Positions 7,871-15,287 of a stretch of DNA of 30,127 nt are shown piece by piece (position 1 is the first letter of the stretch; each line of letters starts with the position of its first letter). The DNA is taken from the NCBI GenBank assembly GCA_036401755.1, contig DASWUD010000082.1, positions 1 to 30,127 on the forward strand, read 5' to 3'. The position numbers and the translations under genes are program-made. The DNA is from DASWUD01 sp036401755. Its GTDB lineage: Bacteria > Pseudomonadota > Gammaproteobacteria > Thiohalomonadales > Thiohalomonadaceae. The notes under the pieces were generated by a model that worked only from the letters and a program-made list of their open reading frames with translations, had not been told where the DNA came from and searched no databases.

Positions 7871-9096
7871 TGGGTAACCCTCTCCGGAACCGGTTTGCTC
7901 TTCTCAAACTTGTGAATGAACATCAGCGAGAAGAAATAGGCGAAGTACAGGAACGTGAAGAGCTGTGCCAGCATGGTCTTGCCCGGAGTGGAAGGCTGTA
8001 CACCCAGCCAGCCGAGGACCACGAAGGAGACCGCGAACACTGCCAGGGCCAGCTTCGACAGGATGCCGCGATAGCGGAACGACTTGACCGGGTTACGATC
8101 CATCCAGGGCAGCACGAACAGGATTGCGATGGCGGCAAACATCACCACCACGCCAGGGAACTGCGAACCGAACATGGGCGGAATCGCACGCAGCATGGCG
8201 TAGAAGGGGGTGAAGTACCAGACCGGGGCAATATGCGGCGGGGTCTTCATCGGGTTGGCTGGCTCGAAGTTCGGGTGCTCCAGGAAGAAGCCTCCCATCT
8301 CCGGTGCAAAGAACAGCACGGCCGCAAAGAACATCATGAACACCACCACGCCAACGATATCCTTGACGGTGTAGTAGGGATGGAACGGAATACCGTCGAG
8401 CGGATGACCGTCCGGACCCTTGTTCTTCTTGATTTCGATGCCGTCGGGATTGCTGGAACCAACATGGTGCAGGGCGAGCAGGTGCAGCACCACCAGCGCG
8501 GCCAGAATGAACGGCAGGGCGAAGTGGAAGGCAAAGAAGCGGTTCAGGGTGGTGTCGGAGATAACGAAGTCACCGCGCACCCACACCGACAGGTCATCAC
8601 CGACAATGGGCACCGCCGCAAACAGGTTGACGATAACCTGCGCACCCCAGAATGACATCTGGCCCCAGGGGAGCAGATAGCCGAAGAAGGCGGTCGCCAT
8701 CATCACCAGGTAGATCACCACGCCGAAGATCCAGAGCAGCTCGCGCGGCTTCTGGTAGGAACCGTACATCAGCCCGCGGAACATGTGCAGGTAAATGACG
8801 ATGAAGAAGGCGGAGGCACCCGTGGAGTGCATGTAGCGGATCAGCCAACCGAAGTCGACGTCACGCATGATGTACTCAACCGAGGCGAAGGCCAGGGCTG
8901 CGTCCGGCTTGTAGTTCATCGCCAGCCAGATGCCGGTGACGATCTGGTTGACCAGCACCAACAGCGCCAGGGAGCCGAAGAAGTACCAGAAATTGAAATT
9001 CTTCGGTGCGTAGTATTCGGAGAGATGCTCCTTCCACATCTGTGTGGCCGGGAAGCGGGCATCCACCCATTCAAGCAGTTGTGTCATCTTGCTCAT
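7867..9096 (-). CDS. petB: Ubiquinol-cytochrome c reductase, cytochrome b subunit
   Basis: This is the membrane core of the bc1 complex, carrying both b haems and the Qo and Qi quinone sites. At 409 residues it is a full-length, unsplit cytochrome b. The haem ligands are clear: His90/His104 and His191/His205, each pair separated by 13 residues as in bc1 rather than b6f complexes. The Qo-site motif reads P-V-W-Y (291-294) instead of the commoner P-E-W-Y, a variant I recall from other beta- and gammaproteobacteria. Eight hydrophobic spans are visible. The gene begins with an ATG that overlaps the petA stop by one base and ends with a 4-base overlap with petC, so the operon is tightly coupled. 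Confidence 0.97.
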   Translation of the reverse strand: MSKMTQLLEWVDARFPATQMWKEHLSEYYAPKNFNFWYFFGSLALLVLVNQIVTGIWLAMNYKPDAALAFASVEYIMRDVDFGWLIRYMHSTGASAFFIVIYLHMFRGLMYGSYQKPRELLWIFGVVIYLVMMATAFFGYLLPWGQMSFWGAQVIVNLFAAVPIVGDDLSVWVRGDFVISDTTLNRFFAFHFALPFILAALVVLHLLALHHVGSSNPDGIEIKKNKGPDGHPLDGIPFHPYYTVKDIVGVVVFMMFFAAVLFFAPEMGGFFLEHPNFEPANPMKTPPHIAPVWYFTPFYAMLRAIPPMFGSQFPGVVVMFAAIAILFVLPWMDRNPVKSFRYRGILSKLALAVFAVSFVVLGWLGVQPSTPGKTMLAQLFTFLYFAYFFSLMFIHKFEKSKPVPERVTQ

Positions 9097-9698
9097 CAGG
9101 CGGCTCCTTTCTCTTCGCCGATCAGGACACGGCTATCGCTCAGGAACAGGTAGGGTGGAACCACCAAGTTCTTGGGAGCGGGGACGCCGGAGAATACGCG
9201 GCCGGCGAGGTCGAAACGGGAACCGTGGCAAGGGCAGAAGAAGCCGCCCTTCCAGTCGGCGCCAAGATCGGCCGGAGCGAGGTCAGGACGGTAGGTGGGC
9301 GAGCAACCGAGGTGGGTACAGATGCCGACCAATACCAGGATCTCCTTGTGCGCCTCCAGCGAACGGAACTCGTTCTTGGCCCACTCAGGCTGCTGTGCGG
9401 TGTTATCGGAGTTGGGATCGAGCAGACGGGGGTCGTTGCTCGGCAGATCAGCCAGGTTCTGTTCGGTGCGGCGCACGATCCACACAGGCTTGCCGCGCCA
9501 CTCGACGGTCATCATCTGACCCGGTTCAAGTTTGCTGATATCAGCTTCAACCGGGGCCCCCGCGGCCTGGGCGCGGGCGCTCGGCTGCATGGAGACCACA
9601 AACGGGATTACAGCGCCTACTGCACCTGCTGCACCGACAACTGCGGTGGCAGCCGTGAGGAAGCGGCGTCTGCCCTTGTCAACGCCTTCTTTACTCAT
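9096..9698 (-). CDS. petA: Ubiquinol-cytochrome c reductase, Rieske iron-sulfur subunit
   Basis: The Rieske protein moves electrons from ubiquinol at the Qo site to cytochrome c1. The 200-residue product has an uncleaved Tat-type signal anchor: G-R-R-R-F-L near residue 9, then a hydrophobic helix about 16-37. The cluster-binding boxes are C127-T-H129-L-G-C132 and C155-P-C157-H158-G-S, with Cys127, His129, Cys155 and His158 as ligands and Cys132/Cys157 as the disulfide. I chose the ATG at 9696-9698 over a TTG one codon earlier because GAGAGG lies at good spacing before it. This is the first gene of petABC; its leader (9699-9886) is described separately. Confidence 0.96.
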   Translation of the reverse strand: MSKEGVDKGRRRFLTAATAVVGAAGAVGAVIPFVVSMQPSARAQAAGAPVEADISKLEPGQMMTVEWRGKPVWIVRRTEQNLADLPSNDPRLLDPNSDNTAQQPEWAKNEFRSLEAHKEILVLVGICTHLGCSPTYRPDLAPADLGADWKGGFFCPCHGSRFDLAGRVFSGVPAPKNLVVPPYLFLSDSRVLIGEEKGAA

Positions 9699-9759
9699 CA
9701 AGCCTCTCCCAAAAATGGACCTGGATAGAAAATCCGTTGTTTTTCGCCGGAGCCCCCAT

Positions 9760-9775
9760 ATATATCCATATATCC
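9760..9775. repeat. 8-bp tandem repeat in the petA leader
   Basis: ATATATCC occurs twice in direct tandem about 60 bases upstream of the petA start. It is the most AT-rich spot of the leader and could supply a -10-like element or a regulator site for petABC transcription on the minus strand. No good -35 is found at standard spacing, so this is only a candidate. Confidence 0.35.
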
Positions 9776-9839
9776 GTACGAGACGGCCGGAGGTTCAGAA
9801 AATAAGCAGGTTCTAAACTCCCGCGAATTTAGCCGTATA

Positions 9840-9852
9840 GTTTGTTACAAAC
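9840..9852. promoter_or_regulatory. 13-bp palindrome upstream of petABC
   Basis: GTTTGTTACAAAC is a perfect palindrome with 6-base arms around a central T. On the minus strand it lies directly before TATACG (9834-9839), which resembles a -10 box, and after TTGACC (9863-9868). These two boxes are 23 bases apart, too far for a standard sigma-70 promoter. The site could be an operator for petABC. It does not match the FNR/ANR consensus. Confidence 0.35.
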
Positions 9853-9865
9853 CGCTCTTGGCGGT
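9851..9865 (-). terminator. Weak hairpin after nif3
   Basis: ACCGC (9851-9855) pairs with GCGGT (9861-9865) around a 5-base loop. On the minus strand it is followed by TTTGT and begins 22 bases after the nif3 stop. The stem is short and the T-run poor, so termination may be partial. It partly overlaps the neighbouring palindrome. Confidence 0.35.
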
Positions 9866-9886
9866 CAAGCTGGAATACCGCATCCC

Positions 9887-10645
9887 TCAAACGGGATTGT
9901 CGATATCAATAAAGTGGTGAGTGAGTCCATACTTGAGCGCCAGGTGCTCTCCCAGCGCGGAAACTCCATAGCGCTCGGTGGCATGGTGGCCGGCAGCAAA
10001 GTAGTGGATGCCCAGTTCGCGCGCCGTGTGAAAGGTGCGCTCCGACGCCTCGCCACTGATGAAGGCGTCAAGTCCCAGGCTGGCGGCCTGCTCCAGTGTC
10101 TCCTGGGCGGCGCCACTACACCAACCGACGCGATAGATGGGATGGGAGCCACCCTGCAATAGCAGTGGGCTCCGCCCCAGCACCTGCTCAATATGCCGGG
10201 CAAACGCCTCGGCAGAGAGCGCCGGTTCCACCACCCCATAACAGGCGATGCCTCCCGCCGGGCCAGAGCCAAAGCGCCCGTGCTGCGCAACGCCCAAACG
10301 CTCGCCCAGCAGCACGTTGTTCCCCAGCGTGGCATGACCATCGAGCGGCAGATGGTAGGCGATGAGATTGACGCCGGCGCAGAGCAGCCGCTTGAGGCGG
10401 CGCTGCTTCATCCCCACTATCCGTGGATCCTCACCCCGCCAGAACCAGCCATGGTGCACCAGCAGGGCATCGGCGTTCAGCTCGATGGCCGCCTCGATCA
10501 ACGCCTCGCACGCGGTGACTCCGCTTACCAGCGTGGTGATGGTCTCGCTTCCGGCCACCTGCAGTCCGTTCGGCGCGTAATCCTGATAGGCACCACTGTC
10601 CAAAAATATGTCGCAGAAGGCGACCAGTTCGTCGCGGTTAACCAT
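9887..10645 (-). CDS. Nif3-like dinuclear metal center protein (YbgI family)
   Basis: A 252-residue member of the Nif3/YbgI family, whose members form toroidal hexamers with a two-metal site. They are often labelled GTP cyclohydrolase I type 2, but the cellular role is unsettled. The expected metal ligands are all visible: His64 and His65 in VHHGWFW, Asp102 in HLPLDGH, and His220 and Glu224 in GHHATERYG. Length matches E. coli YbgI (247). The start is fixed at 10643-10645 by a Shine-Dalgarno at 10649-10656; an in-frame ATG five codons earlier would place that site inside the coding sequence. It is divergent from the protease gene and on the same strand as petABC, separated by a weak hairpin. 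Confidence 0.93.
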   Translation of the reverse strand: MVNRDELVAFCDIFLDSGAYQDYAPNGLQVAGSETITTLVSGVTACEALIEAAIELNADALLVHHGWFWRGEDPRIVGMKQRRLKRLLCAGVNLIAYHLPLDGHATLGNNVLLGERLGVAQHGRFGSGPAGGIACYGVVEPALSAEAFARHIEQVLGRSPLLLQGGSHPIYRVGWCSGAAQETLEQAASLGLDAFISGEASERTFHTARELGIHYFAAGHHATERYGVSALGEHLALKYGLTHHFIDIDNPV

Positions 10646-10648
10646 GCG

Positions 10649-10656
10649 TCCTCCTT
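10649..10656 (-). promoter_or_regulatory. Ribosome-binding site that sets the nif3 start
   Basis: AAGGAGGA on the minus strand lies 3-4 bases before the ATG at 10645. An upstream in-frame ATG (10658-10660) would translate this element as Gln-Gly-Gly-Arg, so the downstream ATG is the likely true start. Confidence 0.8.
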
Positions 10657-10711
10657 GCAATTGGGTTAAGATTCTACTTCATTAGCTTCACACATCTGAA
10701 CAGATCCCATC

Positions 10712-11872
10712 ATGACCCTGCGCAAATCCATCGTCTTTCTGTTTCGCTCCGTCACCATCGGACTTGCTCTCGCCTTTCTCATCTCGCTCTGGAAGCCCGA
10801 ACTTTTCACCGGTCAGAGAAACATCGTTGAGATCATCGAACAGGCCACCCCCGGTGGTAGCCCTCGTACAGAAGGCCCCGTCTCCTATGCCGAGGCCGTG
10901 ACCCGCGCCGCCCCGGCCGTAGTCAATATCGCCACCCGCAAGGTGGTCGAGGAACAGGCCAATCCCCTGTTCGACGACCCTCTTTTTCGCCACTTCTTTG
11001 GTGATTCGCCGGGAGCCATGCCTCGCCAGCGCCAGGAGACCTCGCTCGGCTCCGGGGTGATCATCAATTCGCAGGGCTACATCCTCACCAACAACCACGT
11101 CATCGAGGGGGCTGAACAGATCAGCGTTACCCTCAAGGATGGGCGCACGGCCGATGCGAAAATTGTCGGTGCCGACCCGGAAGCCGACCTGGCGGTACTC
11201 AAGATGGAACTGACCGATCTGCCGGTGATCACCCTGGGCAATTCAGATCAATTGCAGGTAGGGGACGTGGTGCTGGCGATCGGCAATCCATTCGGCGTTG
11301 GTCAGACCGTCACCTTCGGTATCGTCAGCGCCACCGGCCGCAGCCAGCTCGGCATCAACACCTTCGAGAACTTCATTCAGACCGATGCCGCCATTAATCC
11401 CGGCAACTCCGGCGGCGCACTCATCACCGCCTCCGGAGAACTGATCGGCATCAACACCGCCATCTTCAGCCGCAGCGGCGGCTCACAGGGGATCGGCTTC
11501 GCCATTCCCACCAGCCTTGCCAAGGGGAGCATGGAGCAGATTATCGAATTCGGTCATGTGCGACGCGGCTGGCTCGGCGTGGAGATCCAGGCGATCACGC
11601 CAGAGTTGGCCGAATCGTTCGGCCTCAAGGAGCCGCACGGGGCAATCATCGCCGGAGTGTTGCGCGGTGGTCCCGCCGACAAGGCCGGCCTCAAACCGGG
11701 TGATGTCCTTACCGAAGTGAATGGTACCAAGGTGAGCGATGCCAACGCGGCCCTGAACATGATCGCCCGCACTGCTCCTGGCGAATCGATCAAGCTGAAC
11801 GCGCTGAGAAATGGCAAGGCCATGGAGGTGAAGGTGGAGATTGGTGAGCGACCGACGCAGGAGCAGCGTTGA
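10712..11872 (+). CDS. algW: Membrane-anchored periplasmic serine protease, DegS/AlgW type
   Basis: A site-1 protease of the envelope-stress pathway. DegS/AlgW senses exposed outer-membrane-protein C-termini through its PDZ domain and cleaves the anti-sigma factor RseA/MucA, releasing sigma-E. The 386-residue product has one N-terminal membrane anchor (about 5-27), a trypsin-like domain with triad His129 (TNNHV), Asp159 (EADLAVLK) and Ser233 (NPGNSGGA), and a single PDZ domain (about 280-375). The single PDZ and uncleaved anchor separate it from DegP/DegQ, which have two PDZs. The symbol follows its position before the his-murA-mla block as I recall for Pseudomonas algW; degS is an equal alternative. 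No strong Shine-Dalgarno is seen before the ATG. Confidence 0.92.
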   Translation: MTLRKSIVFLFRSVTIGLALAFLISLWKPELFTGQRNIVEIIEQATPGGSPRTEGPVSYAEAVTRAAPAVVNIATRKVVEEQANPLFDDPLFRHFFGDSPGAMPRQRQETSLGSGVIINSQGYILTNNHVIEGAEQISVTLKDGRTADAKIVGADPEADLAVLKMELTDLPVITLGNSDQLQVGDVVLAIGNPFGVGQTVTFGIVSATGRSQLGINTFENFIQTDAAINPGNSGGALITASGELIGINTAIFSRSGGSQGIGFAIPTSLAKGSMEQIIEFGHVRRGWLGVEIQAITPELAESFGLKEPHGAIIAGVLRGGPADKAGLKPGDVLTEVNGTKVSDANAALNMIARTAPGESIKLNALRNGKAMEVKVEIGERPTQEQR

Positions 11873-11895
11873 GAAGGCTTGAAGCGCTCGATTTG

Positions 11896-11976
11896 ACCGG
11901 TTGTTGAAAAAGCCCGCTTACATGGCTGTAAATGTGCATTTTGAGTTGTAGAGAGCTTTTTTCGGCATCCTGTTAA
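11896..11976. repeat. About 80-bp imperfect inverted-repeat element
   Basis: Ends of about 20 bp pair imperfectly: ACCGGTTGTTGAAAAAGC (from 11896) and the complement of GCTTTTTTCGGCATCCTGT (to about 11973). Two inner hairpins also occur, TTACA-TGGC-TGTAA (11919-11932) and AAATG-TG-CATTT (11930-11941). It fills the convergent gap between the protease and the IMPase-family gene, and its right end reaches the stop codon of the latter. It may be a MITE-like or IS-end remnant. Equally it may act as a bidirectional terminator, because the arms are A- and T-rich. Confidence 0.6.
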
Positions 11977-12773
11977 AGGGGCACACCAAGCCATGTACAC
12001 CAGTCGCGCCACAATTTTTGATCCAGCGCTGCAACAGCCGAGCGGGCTGCCAGCGTACCATTGAACAGCGGTTCACCTTGCAAAGTCACCGCCTTGCCGC
12101 CCGCCTCGGCAAAGATCAACAAGCCCGCCGCATAATCCCACAGACGTTGCCCGCCGTGCAGGTAGGTGTGACAACGCCCCGCCGCCAGCCAACACCAATC
12201 GATGGCCACCGAGCCGAAACTGCGCTGCGAACTGAAGGGGCGCTCGGTGACGAGGCGCGCAGCGAGTTCGGAAGAGAGCCGTTTGAAATCGATGAGGGAA
12301 ATTGTCTGGCTGAGTTCGTGCGGAAATACCACCGACTGTAATGGGGCACCATTGCATTGCCCGCCCTCGCCTTTCACCGCAGTGAAGCACTCATCGCGCA
12401 CCGGGTCGTAAACCACTCCGAGCACTACCTCCCCCTTTAGCAGCAACGCTACCGAAACCGAAAAGAACGGCAGACCGGCGGCAAAGTTGCGCGTGCCATC
12501 GAGGGGATCGACGATCCAGACGCCCTGGGCATCATTGGCGAGCAGGCCTTGTTGCTGCTCCGCCGTCATCTCCTCGCCGAGAAAGGCGATGTGTGGCCAG
12601 TGGTGGTGAAATTCGCGCGCCAGGCGCTGCTGCATCGCCAGGTCAGCTTCGGTGAGCAGCGAGTCATCCGCCTTGCGGCTGAAACTTCCCTGACGGAAAC
12701 GCGGCAGCAGCTCCTGCCGGGCAGCCGCCACCACCACTGCAGAGAGTTCGGTGATGGCCGGCAGTGTACCCAT
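11973..12773 (-). CDS. Inositol monophosphatase-family phosphatase; candidate histidinol-phosphatase
   Basis: A 266-residue member of the Mg2+-dependent IMPase superfamily (inositol monophosphatase, CysQ, and HisN of actinobacteria). The metal-binding motifs are complete: F-L-G-E-E-M (65-69), WIVDPLDGTRNF (86-97, with Asp89 and Asp92) and the C-terminal W-D-Y-A-A-G. The ATG at 12771-12773 begins one base after the hisC stop, so translation is almost certainly coupled to hisC. In a murA-hisG-hisD-hisC run, a phosphatase could perform the histidinol-phosphate to histidinol step that HisB-N provides in enterics. This function is inferred from context; inositol phosphate or PAP are the other likely substrates. 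Confidence 0.88.
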   Translation of the reverse strand: MGTLPAITELSAVVVAAARQELLPRFRQGSFSRKADDSLLTEADLAMQQRLAREFHHHWPHIAFLGEEMTAEQQQGLLANDAQGVWIVDPLDGTRNFAAGLPFFSVSVALLLKGEVVLGVVYDPVRDECFTAVKGEGGQCNGAPLQSVVFPHELSQTISLIDFKRLSSELAARLVTERPFSSQRSFGSVAIDWCWLAAGRCHTYLHGGQRLWDYAAGLLIFAEAGGKAVTLQGEPLFNGTLAARSAVAALDQKLWRDWCTWLGVPL

Positions 12774-12774
12774 G

Positions 12775-13875
12775 CTAGCGATGCACCGCCCACGCCAGTG
12801 TGGCGCGTAGTGCGTCGAGGAAGGCGCGATTCTCTTCCGGGGTACCGACGGTAACACGCAGGCAATCCTTGAGCGGGCCGCCACTGCGGTTGAGGTTTTT
12901 GATCAGCACCTTGCGCTCCTTGAGCCCTTCGAAAACCAGATCCCCCTTGCCGTTAGGCACGCGGAACAGGATGAAGTTGGCGCGACTCGGATAGACAGTG
13001 AGACCGTCGATGGCCGCCAGCTCGCCGGCAAGGTGTTCGCGATCGCTGCGCAACTGCGCGGTCTGCGCATCAAACAGCGCACGGTGACTGAGGGCGAACT
13101 CGCCGCTCGCCTGGGTGAGTACATTGATGTTGTAGGGGAGGCGCACCTTGTCGAACTCGTCGAGCCACGCCTTCGGCCCCGCCAACAAACCGAGGCGCAG
13201 CCCGGCCAACCCCAGCTTGGAGACGGTGCGCATCACGACCAGGTTGGGAAACTCGCCGAGGCGGCCCATGAAGCTCTGTTCGGCGAAGGCGTGGTACGCC
13301 TCGTCGAGCACCACCAGCCCCGGCGCCTTACTGAGGATCGCCTCGATGGCCTTTTCATCAAACAGGTTGCCGGTGGGGTTGTTGGGATAGGCGAGGAAGA
13401 TGAGGGCCGGCTGGTGCTGCTCGATGGCGGCGAGCATCGTCGGCAGGTCGAGGGAGAAGTCGGCGGCGAGCGGCACGCCCACATACTCCATGGCGCAGAA
13501 GGTGGCGATCATCTTGTACATGACGAAGCCCGGTTCGGGGGCCAGCACCACGCGCCCCGGTGCCGCCAGCGCCATCGCCATCATCTGGATGATCTCGTCG
13601 GAGCCGTTGCCGAGCAGGATGTCCATCCCCTCGGGTACGCCCATCGCCTCGCGCAGGTGAGCCTTCAGTTTGCGCGCCCCCGGATCGGGATAGCGATTGA
13701 GTTCCACATCGCGCAACAGTGCCAGCCACTCATCGACGATCGCCTGCGGCCAGCGATAGGGATTCTCCATTGCGTCGAGCTTGATCATCGTTCCCGGATC
13801 GGGCACGTGGTAGGCAGAGATGGCGCGGATCTCGGGGCGCACCCACTGTTCAACGAGGGCTTTAACTTTTTCCAT
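12775..13875 (-). CDS. hisC: Histidinol-phosphate aminotransferase
   Basis: HisC transfers an amino group from glutamate to imidazole-acetol phosphate, step seven of histidine synthesis. The 366-residue product is a fold-type-I PLP enzyme: substrate-loop LDAMENPYRWP (33-43), NGSDEIIQ (90-97), YPNNPTG (163-169), the PLP-binding Asp191 (VLDEAYHAF) and the Schiff-base lysine Lys220 (TVSKLGLAGLRLG). The ATG (13873-13875) follows GGTGA with suitable spacing; that Shine-Dalgarno lies within an 11-base palindrome GGTGATTCACC (13876-13886), so local folding could mask it. hisD lies 78 bases upstream, a gap filled by a short repeat. The IMPase-family gene follows immediately. Confidence 0.96.
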   Translation of the reverse strand: MEKVKALVEQWVRPEIRAISAYHVPDPGTMIKLDAMENPYRWPQAIVDEWLALLRDVELNRYPDPGARKLKAHLREAMGVPEGMDILLGNGSDEIIQMMAMALAAPGRVVLAPEPGFVMYKMIATFCAMEYVGVPLAADFSLDLPTMLAAIEQHQPALIFLAYPNNPTGNLFDEKAIEAILSKAPGLVVLDEAYHAFAEQSFMGRLGEFPNLVVMRTVSKLGLAGLRLGLLAGPKAWLDEFDKVRLPYNINVLTQASGEFALSHRALFDAQTAQLRSDREHLAGELAAIDGLTVYPSRANFILFRVPNGKGDLVFEGLKERKVLIKNLNRSGGPLKDCLRVTVGTPEENRAFLDALRATLAWAVHR

Positions 13876-13902
13876 GGTGATTCACCGTCAGATGCACACT
13901 GG

Positions 13903-13932
13903 CGCAAAGGAGTTCCATGATTAACCTTTGCG
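13903..13932. repeat. 8-bp inverted repeat in the hisD-hisC gap
   Basis: CGCAAAGG (13903-13910) pairs perfectly with CCTTTGCG (13925-13932) around a 14-base loop. In the hisD-hisC transcript this would form a moderate hairpin just upstream of the hisC ribosome-binding site. No T-run follows, so it is more likely a processing or stabilising element than a terminator. Confidence 0.5.
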
Positions 13933-13951
13933 TTCCTTCGCGTCCTTCGCG
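13925..13951. repeat. Three tandem 9-mers abutting the hisD stop
   Basis: CCTTTGCGT, TCCTTCGCG and TCCTTCGCG follow one another directly; the last two are identical. The array ends two bases from the hisD stop codon. Short tandem repeats of this CCTTYGCGT type are, to my recollection, common between genes in many proteobacteria, so other copies are likely elsewhere in this genome. Confidence 0.65.
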
Positions 13952-13953
13952 GT

Positions 13954-15258
13954 TTAGTTGTTTTTAATACGAAATTCCGCCGAACGGGCGTGCGCCGTCA
14001 GCCCTTCGCCGCGCGCCAGGCAGGAGGCGGTCTTGCCCAGCTGCGAGGCGCCATCGGCCGAACACAGGATGAGCGAGGAGCGCTTCTGGAAATCGTAGAC
14101 GCCCAGCGGTGAGGAGAAGCGCGCGGTGCGCGAGGTGGGCAGCACGTGGTTGGGACCGGCACAGTAATCGCCCAGCGCTTCGGCGGTGTAGCGGCCCATG
14201 AAAATGGCGCCGGCGTGCTTGATCTGCTTCGACAGGGCGAGCGGATCGTCCACCGACAGTTCGAGGTGTTCCGGCGCGATGAAGTTGGCCACTTCGACCG
14301 CCTGCGCCATGTCGCGCACCTTGATCAGTGCGCCGCGCGCGTGCAGCGAAGCGCGGATGATATCGGCGCGCTCCATGGTGGGTAAAAGCTTTTCGATGCT
14401 GGCCTTCACCGCGTCGAGGAAGGCGCCGTCAGGAGAGACCAGGATCGACTGGGCATCCTCGTCGTGCTCCGCCTGCGAGAAGAGGTCTATGGCGATCCAG
14501 TCAGGATTCGTTTTGCCATCGCACACCACCAGGATCTCCGAAGGACCGGCGATCATGTCGATGCCGACGGTGCCGAACACCATCCCCTTGGCGGTGGCCA
14601 CGTAGATGTTGCCGGGGCCGACGACCTTGTCGACACGCGGCACGCTCTCGGTACCGTAGGCGAGTGCAGCAACGGCCTGCGCACCGCCGATGGCGAAGAC
14701 GCGATCGACCCCGGCCACCGCGGCGGCGGCAAACACCAGTTCGTTGATGATGCCGTCCGGTGTCGGCACCACCATGATCAACTCGTTGACGCCGGCCACC
14801 TTGGCGGGGATGGCGTTCATCAATACAGACGATGGGTAGGCGGCCTTGCCGCCCGGCACATAGAGACCGACGCGATCGAGCGGCGTCACCTGCTGGCCGA
14901 GCAGTGTGCCGTCGGCCTCGGTGTAGCTCCACGACTCCTGCTTCTGGCGCGCGTGGTAACTGCGGATACGTTCGGCGGAGAGTTCCAGTGCACTGCGCTG
15001 CTCGGCGCTGATCTTCTTCAACGCCTCCTGCAAGCGGGCCAGCGGGATCTCCAGCGCGCTCATCGACGGCGCACTCATGCGATCGAAGCGGTTGGTGTAC
15101 TCCACCACCGCCGCATCGCCGCGGCTACGCACGTTGTGCAGGATCTCGCGCACCGTGGCGTTGACCTTGTCGTCGGAGACACCTTCCCACGCCAGCAGAT
15201 GATCGAGCTCGCTCCAGAAGTTGGCATTGGTGGTGTCGAGTCGCTTGAGGGTGGTCAT
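13954..15258 (-). CDS. hisD: Histidinol dehydrogenase
   Basis: HisD is a zinc enzyme that oxidises histidinol to histidine through histidinaldehyde with two NAD+. The ATG at 15256-15258 gives 434 residues, identical in length to E. coli HisD, and is preceded by AAGGA at good spacing; a longer frame adds seven residues without support. Visible motifs include GLYVPGGKAAYPSSVLMN, the AIGGAQAVAALAYGT nucleotide-binding segment, VVGPGNIYVATAK, the SQAEHDEDAQ zinc region, the catalytic APEHLEL and GDYCAGPNHVLPT. It follows hisG by 29 bases. Confidence 0.97.
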   Translation of the reverse strand: MTTLKRLDTTNANFWSELDHLLAWEGVSDDKVNATVREILHNVRSRGDAAVVEYTNRFDRMSAPSMSALEIPLARLQEALKKISAEQRSALELSAERIRSYHARQKQESWSYTEADGTLLGQQVTPLDRVGLYVPGGKAAYPSSVLMNAIPAKVAGVNELIMVVPTPDGIINELVFAAAAVAGVDRVFAIGGAQAVAALAYGTESVPRVDKVVGPGNIYVATAKGMVFGTVGIDMIAGPSEILVVCDGKTNPDWIAIDLFSQAEHDEDAQSILVSPDGAFLDAVKASIEKLLPTMERADIIRASLHARGALIKVRDMAQAVEVANFIAPEHLELSVDDPLALSKQIKHAGAIFMGRYTAEALGDYCAGPNHVLPTSRTARFSSPLGVYDFQKRSSLILCSADGASQLGKTASCLARGEGLTAHARSAEFRIKNN

Positions 15259-15287
15259 GGCCGTTCCTTTGAATCCCAAATTGTTGA

